From: Porcincola intestinalis
Lineage (GTDB): Bacteria > Bacillota > Clostridia > Lachnospirales > Lachnospiraceae
DNA length: 64,000 nt
NCBI RefSeq assembly: GCF_009696445.1
Contig: NZ_VULZ01000001.1
Location: 124,001 to 188,000, forward strand
Direction: 5' to 3'
This document shows, piece by piece, positions 54,069 through 63,827 of this stretch. The notes beneath the pieces are model-generated. The model was not told where the DNA came from, made no database searches, and saw only the letters and a program-made list of their open reading frames with translations. Each line of letters opens with the position of its first letter. The first letter of the stretch is position 1. Both the position numbers and the translations under genes were made by a program.

Positions 54069-54779
54069 CTAGATCGTCCACAACCCGGCAATCAAAAGGG
54101 CTGGCAGCAGATTTGCCACCCGGATTTTCTTTCCAAAAAACAAGTTGATTCCGACACAAAATATCAGAATTGACCCGATATATGAGATATTGTTGATGAC
54201 AACATCTGTCATCACCGACCGCATCAGTGAACTGAGCAGTGTCATCGTGCCTTGAACGATTCCGACCGGAATCGCGGCGAAAGCGCACCCCTTTCCCATC
54301 GAGGCCGCCATCACCAGAACGATGACAAAATCCAGCACGCCCTTGGCAAACAGGATCGCGTGGTTTGCAAACAGTCCGTCCTCAATAGAGCCTACGATTG
54401 CCATTGCACCGATACAGACCGTCAGTGATGCCGTGACAAAGGCATCTACAAACTGCGCATCCTTTGTATTGCCCGTCTTCTTCCGCAGCCACTCGCCCAA
54501 ACGCTCGAACCCGCGCTCCAGGTTCAAAAGCTCTCCAATCACGCCGCCAATGGCCAGGCTGCCGATCATCATCATCGTTCCGATCGTGTCGAACCGGCCT
54601 TCTGAGAACGTCAGCATTTTGGCGAGTGTGCCTCCGATTCCAAGAAAAATCACCGCGACCGCATTTGCGCTCATCAGTGTCTGTCTGACCCGCTCCGGCA
54701 CCCGGCTCCCGACCGTACAGCCCAGTATCCCGCCAGCGATAATGGCTGCCACATTAAATATTGTTCCAAGCCCCGGCAT
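54069..54779 (-). CDS. DUF554 family membrane protein
   Basis: 236 residues with about six membrane helices. MPGLGTIFNVAAIIAGGILG, the loop GGVIGELLNLERGFERLGEWLRKK and FCVGINLFFGKKIRVANLLPALL are family hallmarks. DUF554 proteins are conserved bacterial membrane proteins, possibly transporters; no function is established. It lies 50 bp after the DUF1622 gene and both may be co-transcribed. Confidence 0.9.
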   Translation of the reverse strand: MPGLGTIFNVAAIIAGGILGCTVGSRVPERVRQTLMSANAVAVIFLGIGGTLAKMLTFSEGRFDTIGTMMMIGSLAIGGVIGELLNLERGFERLGEWLRKKTGNTKDAQFVDAFVTASLTVCIGAMAIVGSIEDGLFANHAILFAKGVLDFVIVLVMAASMGKGCAFAAIPVGIVQGTMTLLSSLMRSVMTDVVINNISYIGSILIFCVGINLFFGKKIRVANLLPALLIAGLWTI

Positions 54780-54829
54780 CCTGACACCTCACATCAATTC
54801 ACCGATCATTCGTTTTAGCTTCATATCGT

Positions 54830-55219
54830 TCAGACAGACTTGTCCCTGTCCAAAGGCTCTTCTGCGGCGTCAGGGGGCGTATTTTCCGACATGTCTTTCT
54901 TCTCATTCTTGATCTCCCAGTGAATCAGGAAGGTCAGCATCGCGCGGAGCACGATGATTGCCCCGAGTATGCCAAGCTCAGACCATTCGCGGACGACTAC
55001 CGTTCTCAGAACCTCACCGCCCATCTTGAATTCCAGGGCGAGCGCAATGCCCTGCGCGAGATCAAGGCGGATATTTTGGCGATCACGCCGTATCCAGCGG
55101 ATGAACGCCCGGATGGCAGAAGTCACCAGAACGACAATGCCGAAGAACTCGAGAAGGCTCGTGCACACCTCAACAATATCGTACATATATGTTTCAAGTT
55201 CAGATAGGAATATTTCCAT
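54830..55219 (-). CDS. DUF1622 family membrane protein (intact copy)
   Basis: 129 residues with three membrane segments: VCTSLLEFFGIVVLVTSAIRAF, a middle amphipathic region with DLAQGIALALEFKMGGEVLRTVVV, and ELGILGAIIVLRAMLTFLIHWEI. The C-terminal ~25 residues are hydrophilic. Family function is unknown. A decayed copy with high nucleotide similarity lies at 34945-35319, about 20 kb away, so this is the functional member of a duplicated pair. Confidence 0.88.
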   Translation of the reverse strand: MEIFLSELETYMYDIVEVCTSLLEFFGIVVLVTSAIRAFIRWIRRDRQNIRLDLAQGIALALEFKMGGEVLRTVVVREWSELGILGAIIVLRAMLTFLIHWEIKNEKKDMSENTPPDAAEEPLDRDKSV

Positions 55220-55458
55220 ACCCGTTTCCTCCGGAGCAGATCACGACCGACAATTTCATCCATCAATGTGATTGTAACATACTTGATGCTTCCCCAGAAC
55301 TCTGCCTGGATATTTCTCCGCTGGCGGACGAATGCAAATATTAACCTGGACCTTTGAAAGACGGCATGGTATAGTTAGTTATAGCTTACTATGTGCGTTC
55401 TATCCATTTCGAAGTTTGCCTTGACTATCAAGGAGTCTCTCAGTCGTTTCTTCCGTCT

Positions 55459-56181
55459 CTATGGCAGGGGAAATTTCGATGAACCCTTGAAAGGGCTCTC
55501 CGGGGAAAGCATGCGGAAGTCCATAGATGTCCCTGCCAATTGGAGACGCCGTTTACTTAGTTCCTGTCCGATCTGATAAGCATTCTCCAAATCCTTAGGG
55601 AAATTCTTCTCATGTGATAATTTCTTTTTGCTTTCATCAAAGCTTGCCATATTGAACTTCGAATAATCCGATACCTGCAAAGTATCGTAACAAGGATACA
55701 GGATTACCTTATCCCCCAGCATTTCCCATTCTTTGGCATACTCCTCAAATTTTGCTTTATATAGACGATCATAGAACTCTTTTGTAGCGTTCATGCTGAC
55801 GAACAACCCGACGCTTACTTTTCCCTTAAAGTAGTTGCTGTAATCGTCATAGGACAGCGAACAGAAATACAGTCGCTCTAACAATTCAAAATATCGGCTC
55901 GTCGGCCTCCCGAGATAAATTGCCGTACCAATCAGCAGCACATCCGCATGAAATATTTTATCAATGATGGGAGATAAGTCATCTTTCCAATAGCAATGAC
56001 ATCTTTCTACACCTTTTCGCTTGCAAAGCATGCAGCCCCTGCATCCGGTAAAAATCAGTTCATATAAATTAATATATTCAACTTCTGCTCCAACATCTCT
56101 TGCACCATCTGCCGCTGATTTGAGTAATTTAGCAGTATTCCCGGTTTTTCTAGGACTTGCGTTTAATACCAGAACTTTCAT
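55459..56181 (-). CDS. Flavodoxin-like NAD(P)H-dependent oxidoreductase
   Basis: 240 residues starting MKVLVLNASPRKTGNTAKLLKSAADGA, an FMN phosphate-binding loop, with FTGCRGCMLCKRKGVERCHCYWKDD (CxxCxxC-type segment) and LLIGTAIYLGRPTSRYFELLERL as second flavin contact. This is the NADPH-dependent FMN reductase/iron-sulfur flavoprotein superfamily. The C-terminal ~60 residues are family-atypical. It lies directly after rarA on the same strand with ~58 bp between. The 55220-55458 stretch downstream contains no gene. Confidence 0.85.
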   Translation of the reverse strand: MKVLVLNASPRKTGNTAKLLKSAADGARDVGAEVEYINLYELIFTGCRGCMLCKRKGVERCHCYWKDDLSPIIDKIFHADVLLIGTAIYLGRPTSRYFELLERLYFCSLSYDDYSNYFKGKVSVGLFVSMNATKEFYDRLYKAKFEEYAKEWEMLGDKVILYPCYDTLQVSDYSKFNMASFDESKKKLSHEKNFPKDLENAYQIGQELSKRRLQLAGTSMDFRMLSPESPFKGSSKFPLP

Positions 56182-56239
56182 AATAACTCCTTTCCCCCAT
56201 CTTCTATTGCCGTAATTCCGATTGCGCTCATCCAGTTGT

Positions 56240-57649
56240 TCATTCGGTTCGGTGTTTCCACATCAAACGCGTATCTTCCCATGGTTTCTCTGGCTTTCCC
56301 GAAAGCGACGGGTCAACATAAGCGTATCTCTTTGGTTCTTTCCCGATTTTTCTGAAATACGCCTTGATGTCTTTCTCGTGTCCGATATCATTCGGCTCAT
56401 AGATTTGTTCTTCACGGATCTCATCCGGAAGGTACTGCTGCTCTACCCAGTGGTTCGGATAGTTATGCGCATACTTGTAACCGACACCCCGGCCGAGCTT
56501 TTTGGCACCCTTATAGCTGGAGTCCTGCAGATAGGATGGAATCGGCAGATTTCCCGTCTTCCGGACCAGCGACAATGCTTTTTCAATGCCGAGATAAGCA
56601 GAATTGGATTTCGGAGCGGAAGCGATATAGGAGGCCGCCTGCGCCAAAATGATTCTGCCCTCCGGCATGCCAACGCGCTCTACACCGATTGCCGCCGATG
56701 CTGCAACACAGATGGCCATCGGATCGGCATTGCCAACTTCTTCCGATGCAGCTACCAGCATTCTGCGCGCGATATACTTCACATCCTCGCCCGCTTCCAG
56801 CATTCTGGCCAGATAATAAAGCGCCGCATCCGGATCGGAACCACACATGGACTCGATAAAAGCCGCGATCGTATCATAGTGATTGTCCCCGGTCTTGTCG
56901 TACCGGATCGCCTTCTTCTGTATACACTCCTCTGCCACCTCCAGTGTGACATGGATTTTCCCGTCACTTCCCGGATCCGTAGTAAGAACGGCGAGCTCTA
57001 TGGCGTTTAGCGCAGCGCGGGCATCCCCATCCGCGATATCGGCAAGAAATTCTGCCGCTTCCTCCGTGATAACTGCGTTGTAAGCTTTTACTCCCCTGTC
57101 GGAATCGAAGGCCCGGTGGATCAACGTAAGAATATTCTCCTTCGACAGCGGCTTCAGTTCAAAAATCCTCGACCTTGATAGAAGCGCACCATTCACTTCG
57201 AAATACGGATTCTCTGTCGTTGCGCCGATCAAAATTACCGTGCCGTCTTCCACATATGGCAACAGATAGTCCTGCTGCGCCTTATTGAACCGGTGGATCT
57301 CGTCAATAAAGAGAATTGTCTTTCTTCCGTAGCCGCCCAGATTCTCTTTTGCCTTTTCGACAACCTCCTCAAGATCTTTCTTTCCCGCAATCGTTGCGTT
57401 CACCTGATGGAAATCTGCAGCTGTCGTCCCAGCGATCACACGAGCAAGGGTTGTTTTCCCCACGCCAGGCGGGCCATAGAAGATAACCGAGCTGATCCGG
57501 TCTGCTTTAATTGCACGGTAAAGAAGCTTATCCTTCCCTATAATGTTCTCCTGGCCGACCACTTCGTCCAAAGTCTGAGGGCGCATTCTGGCGGCAAGGG
57601 GAGATTCCTTTTCTTTCCGGCTCTCCGCCGCATATTCAAACAAATCCAC
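56240..57649 (-). CDS. rarA: Replication-associated recombination protein A (RarA/MgsA)
   Basis: 469 residues. AAA+ ATPase motifs: Walker A GPPGVGKTT, Walker B LFIDEIHRFNKAQQD, sensor 1 GATTENP and arginine-finger SRSRIFEL. The C-terminal MgsA domain (ALYYLARMLEAGEDVKYIARRMLVAASEEVGNADP) completes the family. RarA acts at stalled replication forks with recombination proteins. Length and motifs are standard. Co-directional with the HxlR gene upstream (20-bp gap). Confidence 0.94.
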   Translation of the reverse strand: MDLFEYAAESRKEKESPLAARMRPQTLDEVVGQENIIGKDKLLYRAIKADRISSVIFYGPPGVGKTTLARVIAGTTAADFHQVNATIAGKKDLEEVVEKAKENLGGYGRKTILFIDEIHRFNKAQQDYLLPYVEDGTVILIGATTENPYFEVNGALLSRSRIFELKPLSKENILTLIHRAFDSDRGVKAYNAVITEEAAEFLADIADGDARAALNAIELAVLTTDPGSDGKIHVTLEVAEECIQKKAIRYDKTGDNHYDTIAAFIESMCGSDPDAALYYLARMLEAGEDVKYIARRMLVAASEEVGNADPMAICVAASAAIGVERVGMPEGRIILAQAASYIASAPKSNSAYLGIEKALSLVRKTGNLPIPSYLQDSSYKGAKKLGRGVGYKYAHNYPNHWVEQQYLPDEIREEQIYEPNDIGHEKDIKAYFRKIGKEPKRYAYVDPSLSGKPEKPWEDTRLMWKHRTE

Positions 57650-57668
57650 TCTGCTTTCCCACTGTCCT

Positions 57669-58082
57669 TTACTTACCTTTTATATCTCTATACAGCTCTT
57701 TATCGTACTTAAAGCCCCAGTTCATGATCGCATAGAATACCGGGAGCAGGTCTCTTCCCATTTCCGTCAGGGAATACTCCACACGCGGCGGAATCTCATT
57801 GAATTGCTTTCTTGTAATCAGGCCGTCATCTTCAAGTTCACGGAGTCCCTTGGTAAGCATCGTATTTGTAATACCCGGAAGATCCTTCTTCAGCTGTCCG
57901 AACCGGACCGTATCAAAAATGCACATCTCATACATAAGCTGTGATTTCCACCTGCCCTGCAGCATTATGAGAAGCGGGGTGACAGGGCAATGCCCGTCCT
58001 CCGTAACAATTCCCCGTTTAATATTCACCAGGTACTCCGGGTAGCTCATATACTCCGCAGGTTTTTCTTTTTTATCTGCCAT
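57669..58082 (-). CDS. HxlR family transcriptional regulator
   Basis: 137 residues with the HxlR winged helix: CPVTPLLIMLQGRWKSQLMYEMCIFDTVRFGQLKKDLPGITNTMLTKGLRELEDDGLI and PPRVEYSLTEMGRDLLPVF. The single Cys before the helix is conserved in the family and often redox-sensitive. The start follows AAGGAAGGCT. Its own upstream region has an ATAC/GTAT inverted repeat at ~58140-58155, a candidate autoregulatory site. Target genes are unknown; rarA lies just downstream. Confidence 0.9.
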   Translation of the reverse strand: MADKKEKPAEYMSYPEYLVNIKRGIVTEDGHCPVTPLLIMLQGRWKSQLMYEMCIFDTVRFGQLKKDLPGITNTMLTKGLRELEDDGLITRKQFNEIPPRVEYSLTEMGRDLLPVFYAIMNWGFKYDKELYRDIKGK

Positions 58083-58227
58083 AGCCTTCCTTTCAGCACT
58101 GTTTAGCTCACGTCTTTAAATCTTCTTCCGGATTAATTGTATAAAAATGATACTGTGTACAGATATAAAATCAAGTTCATAAATTTCCCAACATCGTGTC
58201 ATATATTACGTAAGAAGTATTTACATT

Positions 58228-60735
58228 TTATATATAATTCCCGGTAATGCTTTCATCTGTCTGTTTGATTTCATCCGGTGTCCCGCAGGCAACAATTCTG
58301 CCGCCTTCTTTTCCGCCGCCTGGCCCCATGTCGATGATGTAATCGGCATTCTTAATGACATCAAGGTCATGCTCAATGACAACAACAGTTGCTCCATGGT
58401 CAATCAGAGTCTGAAAAACATGAAGCAGCGTCTTCACATCCTGCGGATGCAGGCCGATCGTCGGTTCATCAAAAACAAACACCGAGTCACTCTGACCCTT
58501 TCCCATCTCACTGGCAAGCTTCAGACGCTGCGCTTCCCCACCAGAAAGTCCCGGCGTTTCCTCTCCGAGAGTCAGATATCCAAGTCCTAAGTCGTGCAGC
58601 ACCTGCAGGCGCTGCTGCAGGAGTTTCAGTCCGCCGAGGGCATGCAGCACCTGATCCACACTCATATTCATAAGTTCCGGGAGACTATACTCGTTCCCAT
58701 CCTTTGCCTTCCTGCGGATATCAAAAGCATCCCTGCTGTACCGGGAGCCCCGGCAGTCCGGACAGGGAATCTTCACATCGGGCAGAAACTGAACATCCAG
58801 CGAGATCTCCCCTGTTCCGTCACAGGTCGGGCAGCGAAGTTTTCCCGTATTGTAAGAGAAATCTCCGGCCTTGAAGGAGTGCTCCTTCGCGTCTTTAGTT
58901 TTTACGTATACTTTTCTGAGTTCATCGTGGACATTTGCGTACGTCGCCACGGTCGAGCGCACATTGATGCCGATTGGCGTCGCGTCGATCAGTTTGACCT
59001 GCGTAATGCCTTCCGCTTCGATGTATTTCACATGTGCCGGCAGCTTCTGCCCGCTGGTTTTTGCCTTCAGCGCCGGGATCAGACTCTCCAGCACCATCGT
59101 TGTCTTTCCGGATCCGGAAACACCCGTCACTACGGTAAGCCGTCCCATTGGTATCCGCACATCCAAAGGGTGCACCGTGTGAATCACCCCTGTTTCCAGA
59201 TGTATGGTGCCTTTCTCAAACATGGAAGTCGTCTGTAAAACCGGTCGGATTCTTGCTTCATACTGATCGGAAAGGAACGGCCCGATGACAGACTGCGGAT
59301 TTTTCAAAATATCTTCGATTGTTCCCTCAGAAATCACCGTCCCGCCGTCTGCTCCGGCTCCTTTTCCCATTTCGATCATCCAGTCGGCGTGCTTTAAAAC
59401 CTGCGTGTCATGGTCAACAATAATGACGGAGTTCCCGTCGGCCTGCAGATCGTCCATTACGCCGGTCAGCCCCTTGAGATTATAGGGGTGCAGGCCGATC
59501 GATGGCTCATCGAGAACATAGAGTACGCCGGTCGTGCGGTTGCGGACTGCCCTTGCGAGCTGCACGCGCTGCCGTTCCCCCGTGGAAAGCGTCGAGGCTG
59601 CCCGATCAAGCGACAGGTATCCAAGGCCGAGGTCCATGAGCCGCTTTGAGACGTCCATGAAGGATTCGCAGATGTTTTCCGCCATCGGACGCATCTCTTC
59701 CGGAAGCGATGCCGGAACACCCTGCACCCAGGGAATCAGTTCCGAGAGCGTCATCGCCGCCGCCTCATCCAGTCCGATGCCCCGAAGCCTTGGCGCACGG
59801 GCGGCCTCCGAGAGCCTTGTCCCATGGCAGTCCGGACAGACGTCTTCTTCCAGATATTTTTCGAGACGCTTCATTCCCTTCTCGTCCTTGACCTTGGCAA
59901 GGGAATTCTTCACAGAATTGACCGCGCTGTAATAATTAAAATCCATCTCCGCAGGTTCCAGCGTGTTCGGATTGACGTAGTGGATGTGATGCTTCTTCAG
60001 CTCGCCGTGATAAACAATCTCTTTCTCCTCCGGCGTCAGATCACGGAATGGAACATCTGTCCGCACGCCCATCGTCCGCACGATATCCTTCATCAGCGAC
60101 CACATGAGCGTTCCCCAGACGACAACCGCGCCTTCATCGATTGTCTTGGAATCATCCGGCACCAGCGCTGCCTCGTTCACGGTCTGGACAACTCCTGTTC
60201 CGCCGCAGGTCTTGCAGGCGCCGGTGCTGTTGAAGGCAAGCTCCTCAGCTCCGGGGCCATAGAATTTCTCACCGCAGACAGGACACGTAATTTCCTGCAT
60301 GGCCGCGACAGAAAGAGACGGAGGGCAGTAATGCCCGTTGGGGCAGCGGTGGCTCGCAAGCCGAGAAAACATCAGCCGCAGGCTGTTTAGCAGCTCCGAA
60401 AGTGTCCCGAACGTGCTGCGGATGCCGGGCACTCCCGGCCGCTGGCGCAGCGCAAGCGCCGCCGGTACGTACCGAATATCATCCACATCCGCCCGTTCCG
60501 CCTGCGTCATCCTCCGGCGCGTATAGGTCGAGAGAGATTCCAAATACCTGCGGGATCCCTCTGCATACAGCGCGCCAAGCGCAAGCGAGGATTTTCCCGA
60601 GCCGGAGACCCCGGCAATCGCTACGATCTCATGCAGCGGAATATTGACATCAATGTTTTTCAGGTTGTGGACCTTTGCGCCACGCACCTCGATGTACTTT
60701 GGCAGCATCTTCCTTTGTATGATTTCACTGGACAT
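58228..60735 (-). CDS. UvrA-like excinuclease ATPase (short paralogue)
   Basis: 835 residues, two ABC modules: Walker [16 protein letters not shown], signature [21 protein letters not shown]; then [38 protein letters not shown]. Zinc fingers CPVCGEKF...CKTCGGTG and CPTCDGTG...CPDCRG are present. UvrA proper is ~940 residues; this is ~100 shorter in the first module, as in UvrA2-type paralogues that lack the UvrB-binding domain and have roles in damage or drug tolerance. The main uvrA is presumably elsewhere in the genome. Confidence 0.88.
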   Translation of the reverse strand: MSSEIIQRKMLPKYIEVRGAKVHNLKNIDVNIPLHEIVAIAGVSGSGKSSLALGALYAEGSRRYLESLSTYTRRRMTQAERADVDDIRYVPAALALRQRPGVPGIRSTFGTLSELLNSLRLMFSRLASHRCPNGHYCPPSLSVAAMQEITCPVCGEKFYGPGAEELAFNSTGACKTCGGTGVVQTVNEAALVPDDSKTIDEGAVVVWGTLMWSLMKDIVRTMGVRTDVPFRDLTPEEKEIVYHGELKKHHIHYVNPNTLEPAEMDFNYYSAVNSVKNSLAKVKDEKGMKRLEKYLEEDVCPDCHGTRLSEAARAPRLRGIGLDEAAAMTLSELIPWVQGVPASLPEEMRPMAENICESFMDVSKRLMDLGLGYLSLDRAASTLSTGERQRVQLARAVRNRTTGVLYVLDEPSIGLHPYNLKGLTGVMDDLQADGNSVIIVDHDTQVLKHADWMIEMGKGAGADGGTVISEGTIEDILKNPQSVIGPFLSDQYEARIRPVLQTTSMFEKGTIHLETGVIHTVHPLDVRIPMGRLTVVTGVSGSGKTTMVLESLIPALKAKTSGQKLPAHVKYIEAEGITQVKLIDATPIGINVRSTVATYANVHDELRKVYVKTKDAKEHSFKAGDFSYNTGKLRCPTCDGTGEISLDVQFLPDVKIPCPDCRGSRYSRDAFDIRRKAKDGNEYSLPELMNMSVDQVLHALGGLKLLQQRLQVLHDLGLGYLTLGEETPGLSGGEAQRLKLASEMGKGQSDSVFVFDEPTIGLHPQDVKTLLHVFQTLIDHGATVVVIEHDLDVIKNADYIIDMGPGGGKEGGRIVACGTPDEIKQTDESITGNYI

Positions 60736-60804
60736 AACAATTACCTCTTTGCTTTTCGGGCCCTGAATTTTATGCCTGATAGTTGTTTTGTTTCTGGTAT
60801 TGAT

Positions 60805-60832
60805 ATCGTACCGTATTAAAAATTAATATCAA
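60805..60832 (-). promoter_or_regulatory. Promoter of the UvrA-like gene with inverted repeat
   Basis: TTGATA, 16 bp, TACGAT on the minus strand. TTGATAT and ATATCAA at the ends form an inverted repeat that spans the promoter. Confidence 0.6.
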
Positions 60833-61309
60833 GTACGCAGATTTTTCCAACATAATATCATGCGTGATATCATGTCAAAATTCGTCAGCAATGTCTATTC
60901 TGGATTCTTTTGGGAATGCTCACCGCTGTCACAATAACGGGCTTGCTTTCCTGCTGAATCGAGGTATCTGCAGACACACGGAGCCGATCATGCAGAATAT
61001 CCTGTATGCGGCATACTGGAACATTGATATCCTTTGCCTGTCTCTAAGCGGAAATTCTACATTCGTAGCATCTTTTACTGTCTATACAAAGCAGATCCAA
61101 TATTGATTGTTAATCCCGGATGCAATACTGACCTTTCCGGTGTCCTTGCAATGCTTTCAGGCGATTTACTGGTGTGATTTTGGGGTTAATTCTGATGGCG
61201 ATTCACCGGTTTGTTTGTTCTTATGCGGCGCTGTGAAAATTTGACACCTGCTGGTCCGGCCGGAGGTTATAGGGGCAAAGTGTTTACCGTTTTTGTAAAT
61301 GCCTGCTGC
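60833..61309. other. Intergenic region without a supported gene
   Basis: About 480 bp. Plus-strand frames give short fragments (for example around RYLQTHGADHAEYPV and DPILIVNPGCNTDLSG) interrupted by stops, with no ribosome site. This could be eroded coding sequence. No hairpin with a T-tract is evident. Confidence 0.4.
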
Positions 61310-61999
61310 TTATTTCAGTAAATCCTTTATCCTTTTCAGTTCAACCTCTTGACAATACTGTGTATACTCCATCCCTGCCTCATAAAATTTTCTTCTTTTC
61401 TCATCTTCTTCCGGATATTCTTCTGTAATCAGAATATCAAATTCCTTACAGAATTCCTCGTTGTCAAATTCAACTAATCGCTCCGGATGTTCCTTACTCT
61501 CTTTAATGGATTCTTCTAACTTTTGCCTCTCTTTATCCATACTCTCCTGATCATATCCAAAGAAGGAGATTTCGTATAAAAAATCCACGATCACATCCAT
61601 TAAATTATCCTGTGTCAACTTATTATCAGAGACAAAAAAACTCAATGCCTCTTTCTGAGCGGTAAATTCATAAGCGTATACCGGAAGTTTCGAAAGGTCA
61701 TCTGTCTTCATTAGTTCGTCGGCATGTATTAATCCAACCGCCTCACCTAATAAATAATCATACGTTTGAGATCTATAGACGAATAATACCCCTTGTTTTT
61801 CCGGATGCGTCTCAGCTTTCATTTCACATAATCTATTCAGGAAATCCTGGAATCTTCCGGATATTCTCCTATAAAATTCTCCAATCGTGATATCGTCATG
61901 ATTCCTGACTTCCCACAGATTGATTGGATGTTCGTAAAAGTATGCTGCTTCTATAGCCTCGTGATCTGTTTCTCTTAACACCTGCTGAATGGTTTTCAT
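61310..61999 (-). CDS. Uncharacterised protein (DUF6557-like)
   Basis: 229 residues, acidic, soluble, starting MKTIQQVLRETDHEAIEAAYFYEHPINLWEV. YLLGEAVGLIHADELM and FTAQKEALSFFVSDNKLTQDNLMDVIVDFLYEISFFGYDQE are conserved-looking helical segments; the C-terminus is charged (EEYPEEDEKRRKFYEAGMEYTQYCQEVE). It resembles DUF6557 proteins of Clostridia, whose function is unknown. AAGGTGAGCTT directly before the ATG supports this start over one 45 bases upstream. Confidence 0.7.
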   Translation of the reverse strand: MKTIQQVLRETDHEAIEAAYFYEHPINLWEVRNHDDITIGEFYRRISGRFQDFLNRLCEMKAETHPEKQGVLFVYRSQTYDYLLGEAVGLIHADELMKTDDLSKLPVYAYEFTAQKEALSFFVSDNKLTQDNLMDVIVDFLYEISFFGYDQESMDKERQKLEESIKESKEHPERLVEFDNEEFCKEFDILITEEYPEEDEKRRKFYEAGMEYTQYCQEVELKRIKDLLK

Positions 62000-62040
62000 A
62001 AGCTCACCTTTCACCTTCCCGATACAAAATCGCGTAGATA

Positions 62041-62334
62041 TCACCCCTTCATCAACTTATAATGCCTGATGTCAGTCATATCCGCAATCCTACCTGATTT
62101 TCCTTCGTAAATTCTGTTTGAAAAGATATCAATTTCATGCTGCACCGGTATGTCATACCGTGCGTGAGCAAAGCTATTAATTACCGCCTCACGAATCGCC
62201 TCAACTGGTACTTCAGGTATCTCCACATGATGAATTCCGTCATCATTCATTTTTACACGCCAACGCATATTTTTCATAATAATTCATTTGTGATTCCATC
62301 CTGCAAGCTTACCTCCTGAGAGACATATCGAATG
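62041..62334 (-). pseudogene. Fragment of an AlbA_2/ATP-binding (Schlafen-type) protein gene
   Basis: The reading KNMRWRVKMNDDGIHHVEIPEVPVEAIREAVINSFAHARYDIPVQHEIDIFSNRIYEGK matches the middle of bacterial AlbA_2-containing putative DNA-binding proteins (motif EIPEVPVEAIREAVINSFAHRDY-like). The preceding IRYVSQEVSLQDGITNELL belongs to the same protein type but lies in another frame. Both ends are missing: the 5' side is joined to a MATE gene at ~62335 and the 3' side stops early. A frameshifted, truncated remnant. Confidence 0.7.
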
Positions 62335-63482
62335 ATGACATACTTTGTTTTTCCGCCGCTTCGGATGATTCCGCCTCCCAGTATCATATTCTGTACCTTC
62401 ACAGGCATCAGGATCGCAAATGCTGCCAGAATATCCGCGCCGATTCCGCGAACATCTCCTGATACGTTGAACAGCTGAACGTACGGATTTCTGATCAAAA
62501 TCAACAGCAGCGTGAAGACCAGTGATCCGGCCACTCCAAGACCGCATAGCTTTATGGAATCCTCTTAGGCAGCGTCATATTCCTTGCAGCCAAGTCTTTT
62601 GCCGATCAGGATCCCGGCTGCCTGAGACAGGCCGCTTAATGCTCCCATGGTCAGGCCTTGAACAGCGCCCGTCAACGACATTCCTGCCAGTTCATTAGTC
62701 CCCATATGCCCATAGACATATGTGTATACGCTTTGTCCCACGGACCAGAAAAACTCATTCAAAACAATCGGCAGAAGCATCAGAAAGTACTGCGAATATC
62801 CTGCCTTTCCAAGGCTTAACGAAATACGAATCCGCCCATATAATCTGCAAAAACACAGGATGGAAATCAGTGCTCCGGCCGCCTGGGATATGACACTCGC
62901 ATATGCGGCGCCTGCTATTCCAAGACGCGGCGCGCCCAAATTTCCAAATATAAAGCAGTAGTTTAAAACTGTATTGAGCAAAGCAGAAAAAATGCCGATA
63001 TAAAGCGGCCAGGTTGATTTGTCCCGGCATCGCAGGGCAGTCCCCAGAATGTTACAGATCCCCAGCGGAATGAATGTCCATGAGATAATCCCGAGATATG
63101 TGCTGCCCTTTGCGATTACCTGCTCTTCTTCCGTAAACATTCCCACGAACGGATTCTGGAAAAGACTGAAAACAGATAGAAAGGTAAGCCCGGTTAATAT
63201 CATCACCAGAAAATTGATACAGATGCTCTTTTCCTCTGCTTCTCTGTTATGGTTGCCAATGTACTGCGAAATCATGATTCCTGTGATCGTACTGATTGCT
63301 CCAATGATGAACGTATAAATAAAACTGGGCTTTCCGGCAATTTCAACTGCAGCAACACCTTTATCTCCAAGCTGACCGACCATGATCTGATCGACCATGG
63401 AAAAGGAAGACTGCAGCATGGATTGTAATGCCACCGGTATGGAGATGCGCAGCACATCTTGTAAAAATCTTTTATCTGACAT
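62335..63482 (-). pseudogene. MATE efflux transporter gene with in-frame stop and lost 3' end
   Basis: The first 305 residues (MSDKRFLQDVLRISIPVALQSMLQSSFSMVDQIMVGQLGDKGVAAVEIAGK...) are a normal MATE N-terminus to CKEYDAA. A TAA at 62565 then interrupts the frame. After it the family sequence continues in the same frame (EDSIKLCGLGVAGSLVFTLLLILIRNPYVQLFN...ILGGGIIRSGGKTKYV) and ends abruptly at ~62337, where Schlafen-type sequence begins. About 50 C-terminal residues are gone. The first 305 residues could still be made, but function is doubtful. Confidence 0.85.
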
Positions 63483-63760
63483 GGGGTTTCTGGGTTTCTC
63501 CTTTACGCTTTTGTCCCATAGTATTTAAAAAAAGCTCATTCTACAATAGGTTAATCGCATAACCCGCATATAATAATGTCTTTTTGCGCTCTTATAATTT
63601 GCAACTTCCTGTAATCCTTTTAACGATTTAAGGCCTCACTTCTTAGCAATTAAACAATTCTTTCAGAATCAGACCACTCATCGAGTCCTCATAGCTGTCA
63701 GTCACGGTCTGGAAACTGTATATCTGAATATACAAAGTGAATTATTTATCACATTTATTG

Positions 63761-63817
63761 TTGACAAGTAATTTTAGTGTGATATATTTATAACATCAAG
63801 TGATAAATATATCACAC
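63761..63817 (+). promoter_or_regulatory. Promoter with 15-bp inverted-repeat operator
   Basis: TTGACA, 16 bp, TATATT (63761-63788). GTGTGATATATTTAT (63777-63791) and ATAAATATATCACAC (63803-63817) are perfect inverted copies separated by 11 bp. The repeat covers the -10 box and start site, so a repressor site is likely. The rest of 63483-63760 shows no gene. Confidence 0.8.
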
Positions 63818-63827
63818 AGGAGGCATT

